Shown here in pieces: positions 1 to 9,139 of a stretch of 64,000 bases of DNA. Numbering within the stretch: the stretch's first letter is position 1; every line of letters starts with the position of its first letter. The translations under genes were made by a program, and so were the position numbers. Where the stretch lies: positions 62,001 to 126,000 of the forward strand of contig NZ_JAUXUP010000030.1 in the NCBI RefSeq assembly GCF_030680935.1, read 5' to 3'. The notes under the pieces are model-generated. The model worked only from the letters and a program-made list of their open reading frames with translations, searched no databases and had not been told where the DNA came from. The DNA is from Polaromonas sp. (GTDB lineage Bacteria > Pseudomonadota > Gammaproteobacteria > Burkholderiales > Burkholderiaceae_C).

Positions 1-1
1 G

Positions 2-1252
2 GGCCAGGGCCAGCTGGACATGGCCTTTGACCGGTTCCGCCGCGTACCGTTTACCGATGCGTTGATGGACAACATGAACAACCTGGCACTCGATTTCGAG
101 CGCAAGCGGCAGTTCAACAAGGCCCAGGCCGTGTATGAATACATGGCCACATACAACAAGAACCACAAAGACCTTCAATCCAGACTCAACCGCGCCAAAA
201 ACCTGTCTGAAACCGTCATTTTGGGCGGTGGCGGCGCGCATCCTGGCGGGACCATGCTGCTCGATGGCGGCGGGGTTGAAAAGCCGATGCTCGGTCGTTA
301 TCAGGTTGAAAAGGAGCTTGGCAAGGGTGCGATGGGCGTGGTGTATCTGGGCAAAGACCCGAAGATTGGACGGGTGGTGGCGATCAAGACCATGGCCCTC
401 AGTCAGGAGTTTGAGGGCGATGAGCTGACGGATGCCCGTGAGCGATTCTTCCGGGAAGCCGAAACGGCGGGGCGCCTGCAGCACCAGAACATCGTGACGA
501 TTTTTGATGCCGGCGAGGAGCACGACCTGGCCTACATCGCCATGGAGTTTCTCAAGGGCAAGGACCTGGCCGATGTGACCAAAGACGGCCACTTGCTGCC
601 CATTCCCAAGGTGCTGTCGATCGTGGCGCGGGTGGCCGAAGCACTGGCGTACGCCCACAAGCAAAACGTAGTGCATCGGGACATCAAACCCGCCAATATC
701 ATGTACGACCCTGACAGTGACACGGTCAAGGTCACCGATTTCGGCATCGCGCGCATCACCGATTCGAGTAAAACCAAAACGGGTCTGGTACTGGGTACGC
801 CGAGTTTCATGTCGCCCGAGCAGATTGCCGGCAAAAAAGTGGATGGGCGCTCGGATCTGTATTCGCTGGGTGTAATGCTGTTCCAGATGCTGGCGGGCGT
901 ACTGCCTTTCCGGGGCGATTCCATGGCCGAGTTGATGTACAAGATTGCCAACGAAACCGGGCCGGATATCCGTGTCATCCGGTCCGAGCTGCCGGTCCGG
1001 CTGGCTGAAATCGTGGCCTTGTCCATTGGCAAAAAACCCGAGACGCGGTATCAGGATGGTGACCAGTTCGCGAAGGACCTGCGCGATATGGTTGCAGCAT
1101 TGGCCGCAAGCCCGGTGGCTGCCAATGTAAGCACTCCGGCGCCTGGTGCGCCGGTTGCAGACACTGAAAAGACGGTGGCATTTTCCACGACCGGGCAGGC
1201 TTCATTTGAAAAAACAATAGCCGCCCAGGCCCCAACAGATTCGAAGGCATAA
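2..1252 (+). CDS. Serine/threonine protein kinase, 5' end beyond window
   Basis: Hanks-type Ser/Thr kinase. The frame is open back to base 2 without a stop, so the protein probably starts outside the window. An ATG at 20 is in frame, but homologous proteins usually carry a long N-terminal sensor region. Numbered from that ATG: a helical, TPR-like segment at about 1-60 (ending LSETVILGGGG); kinase domain at about 93-355 with Gly loop GKGAMG (101-106), catalytic Lys123 (VAIK), HRDIKPAN (219-226), DFG (240-242) and SPEQ. The tail contains EKTVAF and FEKTI, possible phospho-threonine sites. The PP2C phosphatase and FHA genes follow at once, a classic kinase/phosphatase/reader trio. The kinase family call is certain; its signal and substrates are unknown. 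Confidence 0.93.
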   Translation, partial: GQGQLDMAFDRFRRVPFTDALMDNMNNLALDFERKRQFNKAQAVYEYMATYNKNHKDLQSRLNRAKNLSETVILGGGGAHPGGTMLLDGGGVEKPMLGRYQVEKELGKGAMGVVYLGKDPKIGRVVAIKTMALSQEFEGDELTDARERFFREAETAGRLQHQNIVTIFDAGEEHDLAYIAMEFLKGKDLADVTKDGHLLPIPKVLSIVARVAEALAYAHKQNVVHRDIKPANIMYDPDSDTVKVTDFGIARITDSSKTKTGLVLGTPSFMSPEQIAGKKVDGRSDLYSLGVMLFQMLAGVLPFRGDSMAELMYKIANETGPDIRVIRSELPVRLAEIVALSIGKKPETRYQDGDQFAKDLRDMVAALAASPVAANVSTPAPGAPVADTEKTVAFSTTGQASFEKTIAAQAPTDSKA

Positions 1253-1262
1253 GAACAATACG

Positions 1263-2048
1263 ATGATTTACGAGATTTGCACCCAGACTGATCCTGGATT
1301 GGCGCGCGACAACAATGAAGACTCGGTGACGTTTGATGCCGCCACGCGGCTTTGCATACTGGCCGACGGAATGGGCGGCTACAACGCAGGCGAGATCGCC
1401 AGCGGCATGGCCACAGCCTTCATCAAATCGGAGCTTGGGCGCTGGCTGTCGCAGGCGGGTAGAAATGCCAACAGCAAGGAGGTCCGGCGTGCCATGGAGA
1501 TCTGCGTGGAAAACGCCAACCATTCCATTTTTAACGCTGCCAACTCCAACCCTCAGTATTCAGGCATGGGAACAACGCTGGTGGTCGGTGTCTTCCAGAA
1601 TACGCGCCTGATGCTGGGCCATATCGGGGATTCGCGCTGTTACCGCTGGCGGGCAGGACAGCTACAGCAGATCACGAAGGACCACTCCCTGTTGCAAGAG
1701 CAGCTTGACGCGGGGCTGATTACGCCGGAGCAGGCCCTGACCTCACTGAACAAAAACCTGGTGACGCGGGCCCTGGGTGTGGAGGATGCAGTGTTGCTGG
1801 AAGTCAACGAACACCGCGTGGAGCTGGGCGATATTTACCTGATGTGCTCCGACGGCTTGTCGGACATGATCAGCGACGAGGCGATTGCGGCTATTCTATT
1901 GGGCGCAAGATCACTCGATCAGACCGCCAGGGAGCTCGTGATTGCCGCCAACGAGGGCGGCGGCCGGGACAATATTTCGGTGTTGCTGGCCCAAGCCGGT
2001 GAGGCTTCGGTCAAACGCGGGCTACTATCGAGGATGTTGGGGAAGTAG
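1263..2048 (+). CDS. PP2C-family Ser/Thr protein phosphatase
   Basis: Cytosolic Mn/Mg-dependent phosphatase of 261 residues (Stp1/PrpC type) that would reverse phosphorylation by the kinase 10 bases upstream. Visible PP2C motifs in order: DNNEDS near the N-terminus, DGMGGYNAGE (metal-binding Asp), GMGTTLV, HIGDSRCYRW, the SDGLSD block and C-terminal GGRDNISVLL. All metal ligand positions expected for the family appear present. The length is normal for a single-domain bacterial PP2C. It starts with ATG directly after the kinase stop and is followed by the FHA gene, so the three are probably cotranscribed. Confidence 0.95.
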   Translation: MIYEICTQTDPGLARDNNEDSVTFDAATRLCILADGMGGYNAGEIASGMATAFIKSELGRWLSQAGRNANSKEVRRAMEICVENANHSIFNAANSNPQYSGMGTTLVVGVFQNTRLMLGHIGDSRCYRWRAGQLQQITKDHSLLQEQLDAGLITPEQALTSLNKNLVTRALGVEDAVLLEVNEHRVELGDIYLMCSDGLSDMISDEAIAAILLGARSLDQTARELVIAANEGGGRDNISVLLAQAGEASVKRGLLSRMLGK

Positions 2049-2088
2049 CCGGATCGCGTGCCCCATTAAAACTAGACAGGAGTCGGCC

Positions 2089-2751
2089 ATGCCGAAAATG
2101 ATCGTCTCGATTGACGGTGTCGTGATCAAGGAGATCCAGCTGACCAAGGACCGCACGTCTTTGGGACGCAGGCCTTACAACGACATAGTGATTGACAACC
2201 TCGCCGTCAGCGGAGAACACGCTGTCTTGCAGATGTCTGGTAACGAGGTCTTTGTAGAGGACTTGAACAGTACCAATGGCACGTACCTGAACGGCAAAGC
2301 GGTCAAAAAACAGCAGCTCAGCAACGGCGATACCGTGGAGATTGGCAAGTACAAGATCAAGTACGTGAACGAGGCGGCAAGTCCTGGCTTCGAAAAAACC
2401 ATGATCATCAAGGCCGGCTCCGCCGGCTTGGTGGCCCCTGCCGGTGGAGCCACAGCTGCGGGCACCCCGACGCCTGCTACGGGTGCTGGCGGCTCAGCGG
2501 CGATCAAGGTCATGTCGGGCGCGGCGGCTGGTCGGGAGGTCGCGCTGGTCAAGGTGGTCACCACCATTGGCAAGCCCGGGGTGGCAGTCGCTGCCATTAC
2601 CAAGCGGCCCCAGGGTTTTGTGGTGGCGCATGTGGAAGGCAGCAACAAACCGACACTGAACGGCACGCCGATAGGTGTGGAGCCGGTCTCCCTGAAAAAC
2701 GGTGATTTGCTGGAGCTTGCAGGCACACAAATGCAATTCGTACAGCGCTGA
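2089..2751 (+). CDS. FHA-domain protein with second FHA-like region
   Basis: Phosphothreonine-reader protein of 220 residues. The ATG at 2089 is preceded by AGGAG at 2078-2082, which fixes this start over upstream in-frame codons. The FHA domain (about 20-85) shows LGRRPYNDIVID, SGEHA and the NSTNGTYLNG signature. An Ala/Gly/Thr/Pro-rich linker (about 105-145), entered through GFEKTMI, leads to a second, degenerate FHA-like fold (about 145-220) ending KNGDLLELAGTQMQFVQR. It probably binds a phosphorylated partner of the adjacent kinase. The FEKT motif recurs in the kinase tail, so the linker Thr may itself be phosphorylated (inference). Confidence 0.9.
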   Translation: MPKMIVSIDGVVIKEIQLTKDRTSLGRRPYNDIVIDNLAVSGEHAVLQMSGNEVFVEDLNSTNGTYLNGKAVKKQQLSNGDTVEIGKYKIKYVNEAASPGFEKTMIIKAGSAGLVAPAGGATAAGTPTPATGAGGSAAIKVMSGAAAGREVALVKVVTTIGKPGVAVAAITKRPQGFVVAHVEGSNKPTLNGTPIGVEPVSLKNGDLLELAGTQMQFVQR

Positions 2752-2814
2752 CCGGCAGGTCCTCCCGTCCCGGCCCGGAAAGTACACTGCAAGCGCGGCA
2801 CTTCAAGAGGCCTT

Positions 2815-5064
2815 ATGCGACTCTTTTTCCGGCACTGGCCTCGCATTGCCGTCACACTGATCCCGCTTGTTTTCGCCCTGCTGCATGCTGGTGGTGTCGT
2901 GCGCCTCGACGTTTTGCAGCGCCTCGACGACATCCTGTATGACGCGCGGCTGCGCGCCACAATGCCGCGGACGCTGGACGAGCGTATCGTCATCGTCGAT
3001 ATCGACGAAAAAAGCCTTGCTGAAGTCGGTCGCTGGCCCTGGGGGCGCGACAAGCTGGCCGCACTGGTGCAGGAGCTGCTGGAGCAGCAAAAAGCCGCAC
3101 TGCTGGGTTTTGATGTATTTTTCCCCGAGCCGGACGAGAGTTCGGGGCTGAAGCGACTGCTTCAACTCGCCAGGAATGAACTGCGTGACCAGCCCGGTTT
3201 CAGCGAGAGACTGGCGCAATTGCAGGGGTCGCTGGACTACGACGCGATTTTTGCCAAGTCCCTGGAAAAGCAGCCCGTGGTGCTGGGTTATTACTTCACC
3301 AGTGACAGCGGAGGACTCGTCAGTGGTGTCCTGCCTGCCCCGGTCATGCAACAGGAGGCGTTGCGCGGACGACCTATCCGGTTCGTCAGCTACAGTGGTT
3401 ATGGCTCCAATATCGAGCCGCTGGCCGGCGTGGCTGCCCTGGCGGGCCATACCAACCCGATAGTGGAGGGCGACGGCGTCGTCCGCTCCATCCCCGTGAT
3501 TGCGGAATACAAGGACAAGTATTACGAGTCTTTGTCGCTGGCCATGTTTCGCCTGCTGACGGGGTTGCCAAGCGTAGAGCCAGGTTTCCCGCAGGAAAAA
3601 TTCCTGTCTCGCAACTATCAGGGCCTGGAGAGCATTTTGCTCAAGCAGGGCAACAAGACAATGGCTCTTCCTGTGGACCAACGGGTGACAACCCTGGTGC
3701 CATTTCGGGGACCGGGCGGACCCAACGGAGGCTCTTTCAGATATGTGTCGGCGTCCGATGTACTGGCCAAACGGGTGGCACCGGGTCAATTGAAGGACAA
3801 AATTTTGCTGTTGGGCACCACCGCGCCGGGTTTGCTCGATCTGCGGGTCACGCCTGTCGGAGAGGCTTATCCCGGTGTGGAGATCCACGCGAACATGATT
3901 TCCGGATTTCTCGATGGCAAGGTGTTTGTCAAGCCGGACTATGCGGTTGGATTTGAAGTGGTCATTCTTTTTCTGTCGGGGCTGACCCTTGCCCTGGCGT
4001 TGCCGGCGCTGTCAGCGCCCAAGGCGGTGGCGACCAGTGCGGGCGTGATTGCGGCGCTGGTTGGCCTTGATTTCTGGCTTTACTCGGTTTACGGCCTGGT
4101 GCTGCCGCTTGCCACCGCCCTGGTCATGGCGTTCACCGCGTTTGCGCTGAACATGAGTTACGGCTACTTTGTCGAGAGCCGTTCCAAGCGGGAGCTGGCC
4201 AATCTGTTCGGGACCTACGTGCCGCCCGAACTGGTTGATGAAATGGTCAAGGACCCCGACAGTTACACGATGAAGGCGTCGGCCAAGGAATTGACGGTGA
4301 TGTTCTGCGATATGCGCGGCTTCACCAAGATGTCAGAGACCATGGAGCCCACGCAGCTTCAGGCCCTGCTCAACAGCGTGTTCAGCCGCCTGACCGATCT
4401 GATCCGCGGCAATCGTGGCACGATCGACAAATACATGGGTGACTGCGTCATGGCCTTTTGGGGCGCGCCTGTAGAAACGCCGGATCATGCCAGCTTGGCC
4501 GTCAAGACTTCGCTGGAGATGGTGTTGGCCGTGCGCGAGCTCAATGTAGAGCACCGGGCCAAGGGTCTGCCCGAGATTGGCATTGGGATCGGGCTCAACA
4601 CCGGCAGCATGTGTGTGGGCGACATGGGGTCTGACATCCGGCGCAGCTATACCGTCATCGGCGACGCGGTCAATCTGGGCTCGCGCCTGGAGGGGCTTTC
4701 AAAAACTTATGGCGTTGATACGGTGGTCAGCGAATCAACCCGCCGACTTTCCACCGACTTTGCATGGCAGGAGCTCGACAAGGTCCGGGTCAAGGGAAAA
4801 GACCAGGCCGTGGCGATCTTTTGCCCTGTGGCCGCATTAGGCCGGCCGGGCAAAGAGTATGCCGCTGAACTCAAGGAGTGGGGCCTGGCGCTCAAGGCCT
4901 ACCGCGACCAGGATTGGGATGCTTGCGACGTGCACCTGCTCAATTTACAGCGCATGAATGCGCAAAAGTACCTTTACCGGCTGTATGCTGAGCGTGTAGC
5001 CTCCCTGAGGGTGTTGCCGTTCGACCCAGAGTGGGACGGCGCGACCAACTTCGAAACCAAATAA
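2815..5064 (+). CDS. CHASE2-domain adenylate cyclase, class III
   Basis: Membrane adenylate cyclase of 749 residues. An N-terminal membrane anchor is followed by a periplasmic CHASE2 sensor (about 30-345, with the IVDIDEKSLAEVGRWPW signature). Three hydrophobic helices (about 370-460) lead into a cytosolic class III cyclase domain (about 485-680). Metal-binding aspartates are D499 (FCDMRGF) and D543 (MGDCVMAFWG). The purine-recognising pair is K539 and T613 (SYTVIGDAVN). This Lys/Thr combination is typical of class IIIb adenylate cyclases, some of which respond to bicarbonate. The neighbouring downstream gene encodes a likely cyclic-nucleotide phosphodiesterase, giving a local make/break pair for cAMP. 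Confidence 0.93.
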   Translation: MRLFFRHWPRIAVTLIPLVFALLHAGGVVRLDVLQRLDDILYDARLRATMPRTLDERIVIVDIDEKSLAEVGRWPWGRDKLAALVQELLEQQKAALLGFDVFFPEPDESSGLKRLLQLARNELRDQPGFSERLAQLQGSLDYDAIFAKSLEKQPVVLGYYFTSDSGGLVSGVLPAPVMQQEALRGRPIRFVSYSGYGSNIEPLAGVAALAGHTNPIVEGDGVVRSIPVIAEYKDKYYESLSLAMFRLLTGLPSVEPGFPQEKFLSRNYQGLESILLKQGNKTMALPVDQRVTTLVPFRGPGGPNGGSFRYVSASDVLAKRVAPGQLKDKILLLGTTAPGLLDLRVTPVGEAYPGVEIHANMISGFLDGKVFVKPDYAVGFEVVILFLSGLTLALALPALSAPKAVATSAGVIAALVGLDFWLYSVYGLVLPLATALVMAFTAFALNMSYGYFVESRSKRELANLFGTYVPPELVDEMVKDPDSYTMKASAKELTVMFCDMRGFTKMSETMEPTQLQALLNSVFSRLTDLIRGNRGTIDKYMGDCVMAFWGAPVETPDHASLAVKTSLEMVLAVRELNVEHRAKGLPEIGIGIGLNTGSMCVGDMGSDIRRSYTVIGDAVNLGSRLEGLSKTYGVDTVVSESTRRLSTDFAWQELDKVRVKGKDQAVAIFCPVAALGRPGKEYAAELKEWGLALKAYRDQDWDACDVHLLNLQRMNAQKYLYRLYAERVASLRVLPFDPEWDGATNFETK

Positions 5065-5095
5065 CAGCCTGCCCGTACATCAGGCCCCCAAAACG

Positions 5096-5887
5096 ATGAA
5101 AGTCCGTGTACTCGGTTGTTCAGGAGCGATTGCCAAGGGTTGCCGGACTACGTCGTTCCTGCTCGACCACGATGTACTGGTGGACGCGGGGACTGGCGTG
5201 GGCGACCTGACGCTTGATGAGATGCGCGGCATTGATCACGTCTTGCTGACCCACTCCCATCTGGATCACGTCGCGGCATTGCCCTTGATGGCTGATGCGA
5301 TTGCCTCGCAGCGAACCTCCCCCATTCAGGTTCACGCCTTGCAGGGCACCATCGATGCGCTGAAGACGCATATTTTCAACGACACCATCTGGCCGGACTT
5401 TTCAAGAATCCCCACGCCGGAAGCCCCTTTTGTGAGCTTTCACCCTCTGACCATTGGCCAGACTCTTTTGCTTGCAGGAAAGTATGTCGAGGTATTGCCG
5501 GCGGTTCACACCGTGCCTGCGGTCGGTTATGCGGTGGCTGCCGGAGCCGGCTACTGGGTCTTTACCGGGGACACTGAGCGTAATCCAGCGCTTTGGGCAA
5601 GGATCAACCAGCTCAATGTGGCCATGCTGGTGATTGAAACTGCCTTTAGCAACCGTGAGCGTGACCTGGCCAAGCGCAGTCTGCATTTGTCTCCACATGC
5701 GCTTGCCATTGAGCTGGACTGCATCGACAAGGGCAGGAATTACCCAATCTACATCACCCACACCAAGCCAGCAGAAACCGACTTGATCATGGCCGAAATA
5801 CAGCGTTTCGACCAGACAGCGCCTTTCGGCCCCAACGTCACCCACGACATACGCTGGCTGCGCGCAGGTCAGGAGTTTGAACTATGA
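5096..5887 (+). CDS. MBL-fold cyclic-nucleotide phosphodiesterase
   Basis: Cytosolic metallo-beta-lactamase-fold hydrolase of 263 residues, resembling 3',5'-cyclic-nucleotide phosphodiesterases. The dinuclear metal motif is THSHLDHVAALP (about 59-70). Further metal ligands are a His in the HTVPAVGYAV stretch, Asp in TGDTERNP and His in ITHTKP near the C-terminus. It lies 31 bases after the adenylate cyclase, and its stop overlaps the ATG of the next gene by four bases (ATGA). The position makes cAMP hydrolysis the most economical role. The fold is certain; cAMP as substrate is inferred, and other MBL-fold phosphodiesterase substrates are possible. Confidence 0.85.
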   Translation: MKVRVLGCSGAIAKGCRTTSFLLDHDVLVDAGTGVGDLTLDEMRGIDHVLLTHSHLDHVAALPLMADAIASQRTSPIQVHALQGTIDALKTHIFNDTIWPDFSRIPTPEAPFVSFHPLTIGQTLLLAGKYVEVLPAVHTVPAVGYAVAAGAGYWVFTGDTERNPALWARINQLNVAMLVIETAFSNRERDLAKRSLHLSPHALAIELDCIDKGRNYPIYITHTKPAETDLIMAEIQRFDQTAPFGPNVTHDIRWLRAGQEFEL

Positions 5888-8289
5888 GTGCCGTTCTCCA
5901 GCGCGACCCCGAAGACCAGTTTTTTGACTCGCAAATGCTGCCCCCGCAAGAGCGGGGCGTGACCTTTGAAGCTCTGTATTTTCGCCAGCTGCAACTGGTG
6001 ACCAATCGTATTCATGAGACTGAAAACATTGACCAGATCATGCTGGAAGCCAGCCAGGACATCTGCAAGCTCTTTAATGCGGACAGGTTGACCCTGTATG
6101 CGGTCAATGAAGACCGCAGCTCCATCGTCTCCAAGGTCAAAACCGGCCTGAACACCAGTCGCGATCTGAAGCTGCCCATCAGTGCGCAAAGCATCGCGGG
6201 TTATGTGGCGCTGTCGAAGGCCATGGTGAACATCGCCGATGTCTATGACGAGGAAGCGCTCAAGAAAATCCATCCCAACCTGAGTTTCCTGCAAGAGGTG
6301 GACAAGCGCTCAGGCTACCGCACCAAGCAAATGCTGGTTGCGCCGGTGATGGATGGCAACACCTTGTATGGTGTTCTTCAGGTCATCAACAACCGTAGTG
6401 ACCAACCCTTTGCCAAGCTTGAGGAAGATGGCGCGCAGCAACTCTGCAAAACACTGGGTATTGCCATTCGACAGCGCATGCAAAGGGCTGAGGACGGCCA
6501 GCGACGCCGGGCCACCAAATACGACGGACTGGTCGCCGAAGGGGTGCTGTCTCAGGACGAGCTGCAGCAGTGCATCCAGAAGGCGCGGGAGGAAGGCCAG
6601 TCGGTAGAACACCTCTTGATGGCCGACTACCGGATTCGGCCCCCGCAAATTGGTGCATCGTTAGCCAAGTTTTTTGGCGTTCCCTACGAGGGCTTCAATG
6701 CCGGACGCATTCGTTCTGAAATGCTGCACGGCCTTCTCAAGCGCCACTTCGTTGAGCAGCAAAGCTGGATGCCGCTGGAAGAAACACCCGATGGGCTGGT
6801 CATCATGTGTGTGGACCCAGAGGCCGTGCGCGGCGCCAGGGTGGTGCCGCAGGTGTTTTCCAAAAACACGAAATTTGCCTATCGCGTCACCACACAAACC
6901 GAGTTTGACGAAACCCTGGCGCAGCTCTTTGGCGCGGGCAACGAAGGTGGCTCCATCGACCAGCTACTGGCCGACATGGATTCGCCGCTTGAAAACGATG
7001 CCAGTGACGACTCGGCACTGGAGTCAGCCGCTGCGGACAACGAGCTGGTCAAGTTTGTCAACAAAGTCATCATTGATGCGTACAAGCAGAAGGTGTCCGA
7101 TATCCACATTGAGCCCATGCCGGGCAAGGCCAAGACCGGCATCCGCTTTCGCATCGACGGCACTTTGCAGCCCTATATTGAAGTGCCAGCGCAGTTTCGT
7201 CAGGCCATGGTGACGCGGCTCAAGATCATGTGTGACCTGGACATTTCTGAAAAGCGCAAACCGCAAGACGGCAAGATCAAGTTCAAGAAATACGGGCCAC
7301 TCGACATTGAGTTGCGGGTAGCCACCATTCCGTCAGCCGGCGGTGTGGAGGACGTGGTCATGCGTATCCTGGCGGCGGGTGAACCCATACCGCTGGAGAA
7401 GCTGGGCCTGACAGCGCACAACAAAGAGCGTCTGGAGAAAACGGTTTCCAAACCTTATGGACTGTTTTATGTGTGCGGTCCCACCGGCTCGGGCAAAACC
7501 ACCACGCTGCACTCCATCCTGAAGTTCTTGAACACGCCGGACACCAAAATCTGGACCGCCGAAGACCCGGTGGAGATCACGCAGAAGGGTTTGCGCCAGG
7601 TACAGATCAACAAAAAGGCCGGCATAGACTTTGCACTGGTGATGCGGGCTTTTTTGCGCGCCGACCCGGACATCATCATGGTGGGCGAGTCGCGTGACAA
7701 AGAGACGGTTTCGATGGGGGTAGAGGCTTCGCTCACAGGTCACATGGTGTTTTCCACCCTGCATACCAATTCAGCGCCGGAATCGATCACCCGCTTGCTG
7801 GACATGGGCATGGACCCCTTCAACTTTGCCGATGCGCTGCTCGGCATATTGGCCCAGCGCCTGGCGAAGAAACTGTGTGACTGCAAAGAGGCGTATCAAC
7901 CGAATGCCCAGGAAGTCAAGGACTTCGTCAAGGAATATTCGGAAGAACTGCGGAACACGGAAGTCTGGAAGGCCGATCCAGGAGGTGAAGCACAACAGCT
8001 GCTGGATGACTGGATGACCCATTACGGCAAAGACGGTCACCTCACCCTTTACCGCGCCAAGGGTTGCGACAAGTGCAACCAGACCGGCTACAAAGGGCGC
8101 ATTGGCCTGCATGAGCTCATGATTGCCGACGATGCCGCCAAAAAACTGATTCAGGAACGAGCCCGGGTGGCAGAGTTGTTTTCTGCGGCCGTCAACAGTG
8201 GCATGCGGACCTTGAAGATGGACGGGATGGAAAAGGTGCTCATGGGGCTGACCGATCTGAAAATGGTTCGGTCGGTTTGCATCAAGTGA
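5884..8289 (+). CDS. GAF-domain PilB/GspE-type secretion ATPase
   Basis: Hexameric assembly ATPase of the type II secretion/type IV pilus family, 801 residues against about 570 in ordinary PilB. The extra N-terminus (about 25-200) is a GAF domain that ends in an [14 protein letters not shown] stretch resembling the NKxnFxxxDE motif of cyclic-nucleotide GAFs. A GspE/MshE N-terminal domain follows (about 205-345), then the ATPase. Walker A is GPTGSGKT at 532-539, Walker B is around 594-602 ([10 protein letters not shown]), and a His box reads [18 protein letters not shown]. Zinc cysteines are C665/C667 and C728/C731. It overlaps the phosphodiesterase gene and precedes pilA. It probably powers pilus extension, with the GAF domain as a regulatory input (inference). 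Confidence 0.92.
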   Translation: MSAVLQRDPEDQFFDSQMLPPQERGVTFEALYFRQLQLVTNRIHETENIDQIMLEASQDICKLFNADRLTLYAVNEDRSSIVSKVKTGLNTSRDLKLPISAQSIAGYVALSKAMVNIADVYDEEALKKIHPNLSFLQEVDKRSGYRTKQMLVAPVMDGNTLYGVLQVINNRSDQPFAKLEEDGAQQLCKTLGIAIRQRMQRAEDGQRRRATKYDGLVAEGVLSQDELQQCIQKAREEGQSVEHLLMADYRIRPPQIGASLAKFFGVPYEGFNAGRIRSEMLHGLLKRHFVEQQSWMPLEETPDGLVIMCVDPEAVRGARVVPQVFSKNTKFAYRVTTQTEFDETLAQLFGAGNEGGSIDQLLADMDSPLENDASDDSALESAAADNELVKFVNKVIIDAYKQKVSDIHIEPMPGKAKTGIRFRIDGTLQPYIEVPAQFRQAMVTRLKIMCDLDISEKRKPQDGKIKFKKYGPLDIELRVATIPSAGGVEDVVMRILAAGEPIPLEKLGLTAHNKERLEKTVSKPYGLFYVCGPTGSGKTTTLHSILKFLNTPDTKIWTAEDPVEITQKGLRQVQINKKAGIDFALVMRAFLRADPDIIMVGESRDKETVSMGVEASLTGHMVFSTLHTNSAPESITRLLDMGMDPFNFADALLGILAQRLAKKLCDCKEAYQPNAQEVKDFVKEYSEELRNTEVWKADPGGEAQQLLDDWMTHYGKDGHLTLYRAKGCDKCNQTGYKGRIGLHELMIADDAAKKLIQERARVAELFSAAVNSGMRTLKMDGMEKVLMGLTDLKMVRSVCIK

Positions 8290-8393
8290 CAAAACTGTCG
8301 CTTCCTGCCTCCGGGCTGACAGGAAAGGTCAATTTGCCCGGCGCTTCGTGGGGTTCAGAGGCCGAATCCGGACTTTTTTTGCATCCCAGGGGC

Positions 8394-8409
8394 TGGCACG
8401 GAAGGTGCT
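8394..8409 (+). promoter_or_regulatory. Sigma-54 (-24/-12) promoter of pilA
   Basis: TGGCACGGAAGGTGCT matches the RpoN consensus TGGCAC-N5-TTGCW, with GG and GC separated by exactly 10 bases. The predicted start is near 8420, giving a leader of about 27 bases before the pilA ATG. RpoN-dependent pilA promoters driven by PilS/PilR are established in pseudomonads. No pilSR genes are in the window. Confidence 0.6.
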
Positions 8410-8446
8410 GATACACCTGGCATTTTTTCCAACCAAGGAGTATTTC

Positions 8447-9010
8447 ATGAAGCGTTCCATGCAAAAGGGTTTTACCCTGATCGAGTTGATGATTGTTGTC
8501 GCGATCATCGGTATTTTGGCTGCGGTGGCTTTGCCCGCCTATCAGGACTACACGATCCGGGCGAAAGTCACGGAAGGTATCGTGTTGGGCAGTTCAATGA
8601 AAGTGGTCGTTGCGGACAACGCGTCCAACGCTACCCTTGATGCCTCGGGCGGCTTATTTGCTGGCTTGACAACAGGTACCGGCGCCGCACCAACGGCTTG
8701 CGCTGCCGCTGGCACATGCGCGATGCAGGTTCCGGTGGATGCCGCAACCGGCGTGACAAAAAACGTACTTTCCATCACCGGTACAACGGCTACCGGGCTG
8801 ATTGCGGTTGCATATCAAGCGGCACTGGTGCCCGCAGCATCCAATCTGCTTCAACTGTGGCCATCCGCGAACGGCGCAGTGCTGGCCGCTGGTACGCCAC
8901 CTACTGGCGCAATCGTGTGGACTTGCTACACCGCCGGCAAAACTGCGATCAACGGTGCCACCAACGGCGCCACCATGCTGGGCAAATACGCGCCCGCTGA
9001 GTGCCGCTAA
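8447..9010 (+). CDS. pilA: Type IVa major pilin PilA
   Basis: Pilin of 187 residues. The ATG at 8447 has a good AAGGAG at 8435-8440. An in-frame start upstream would bury the leader peptide, so it is rejected. The short leader MKRSMQKG is cut by PilD before FTLIEL; the mature N-terminus has Phe1 and Glu5, followed by the hydrophobic helix [20 protein letters not shown]. The C-terminal disulfide loop is probably formed by the two last cysteines (WTC...PAEC); another pair sits mid-protein (TACAAAGTC). The globular part is rich in Ala, Thr and Gly. A TfpX-like protein and an O-oligosaccharyltransferase follow, so the pilin is probably O-glycosylated. A strong terminator lies just after the stop. 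Confidence 0.95.
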   Translation: MKRSMQKGFTLIELMIVVAIIGILAAVALPAYQDYTIRAKVTEGIVLGSSMKVVVADNASNATLDASGGLFAGLTTGTGAAPTACAAAGTCAMQVPVDAATGVTKNVLSITGTTATGLIAVAYQAALVPAASNLLQLWPSANGAVLAAGTPPTGAIVWTCYTAGKTAINGATNGATMLGKYAPAECR

Positions 9011-9038
9011 GCTGACATAGTCAGGGTTCACACCCTTC

Positions 9039-9064
9039 AAAAAGGCCGCTGTTGCGGCCTTTTT
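9039..9064 (+). terminator. Rho-independent terminator after pilA
   Basis: Stem AGGCCGC / GCGGCCT with a four-base TGTT loop, flanked by A5 on the left and T5 on the right, so it could work in both directions. It lies 28 bases after the pilA stop and would isolate the abundant pilin message from tfpX/pglL. Confidence 0.88.
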
Positions 9065-9139
9065 GCTTTGGGGCTCTGGTTGACCTGCACACACGCATGG
9101 CAAACTCAAGCCCTGTTTTTTTCTTGGGGGGGTGACTGA

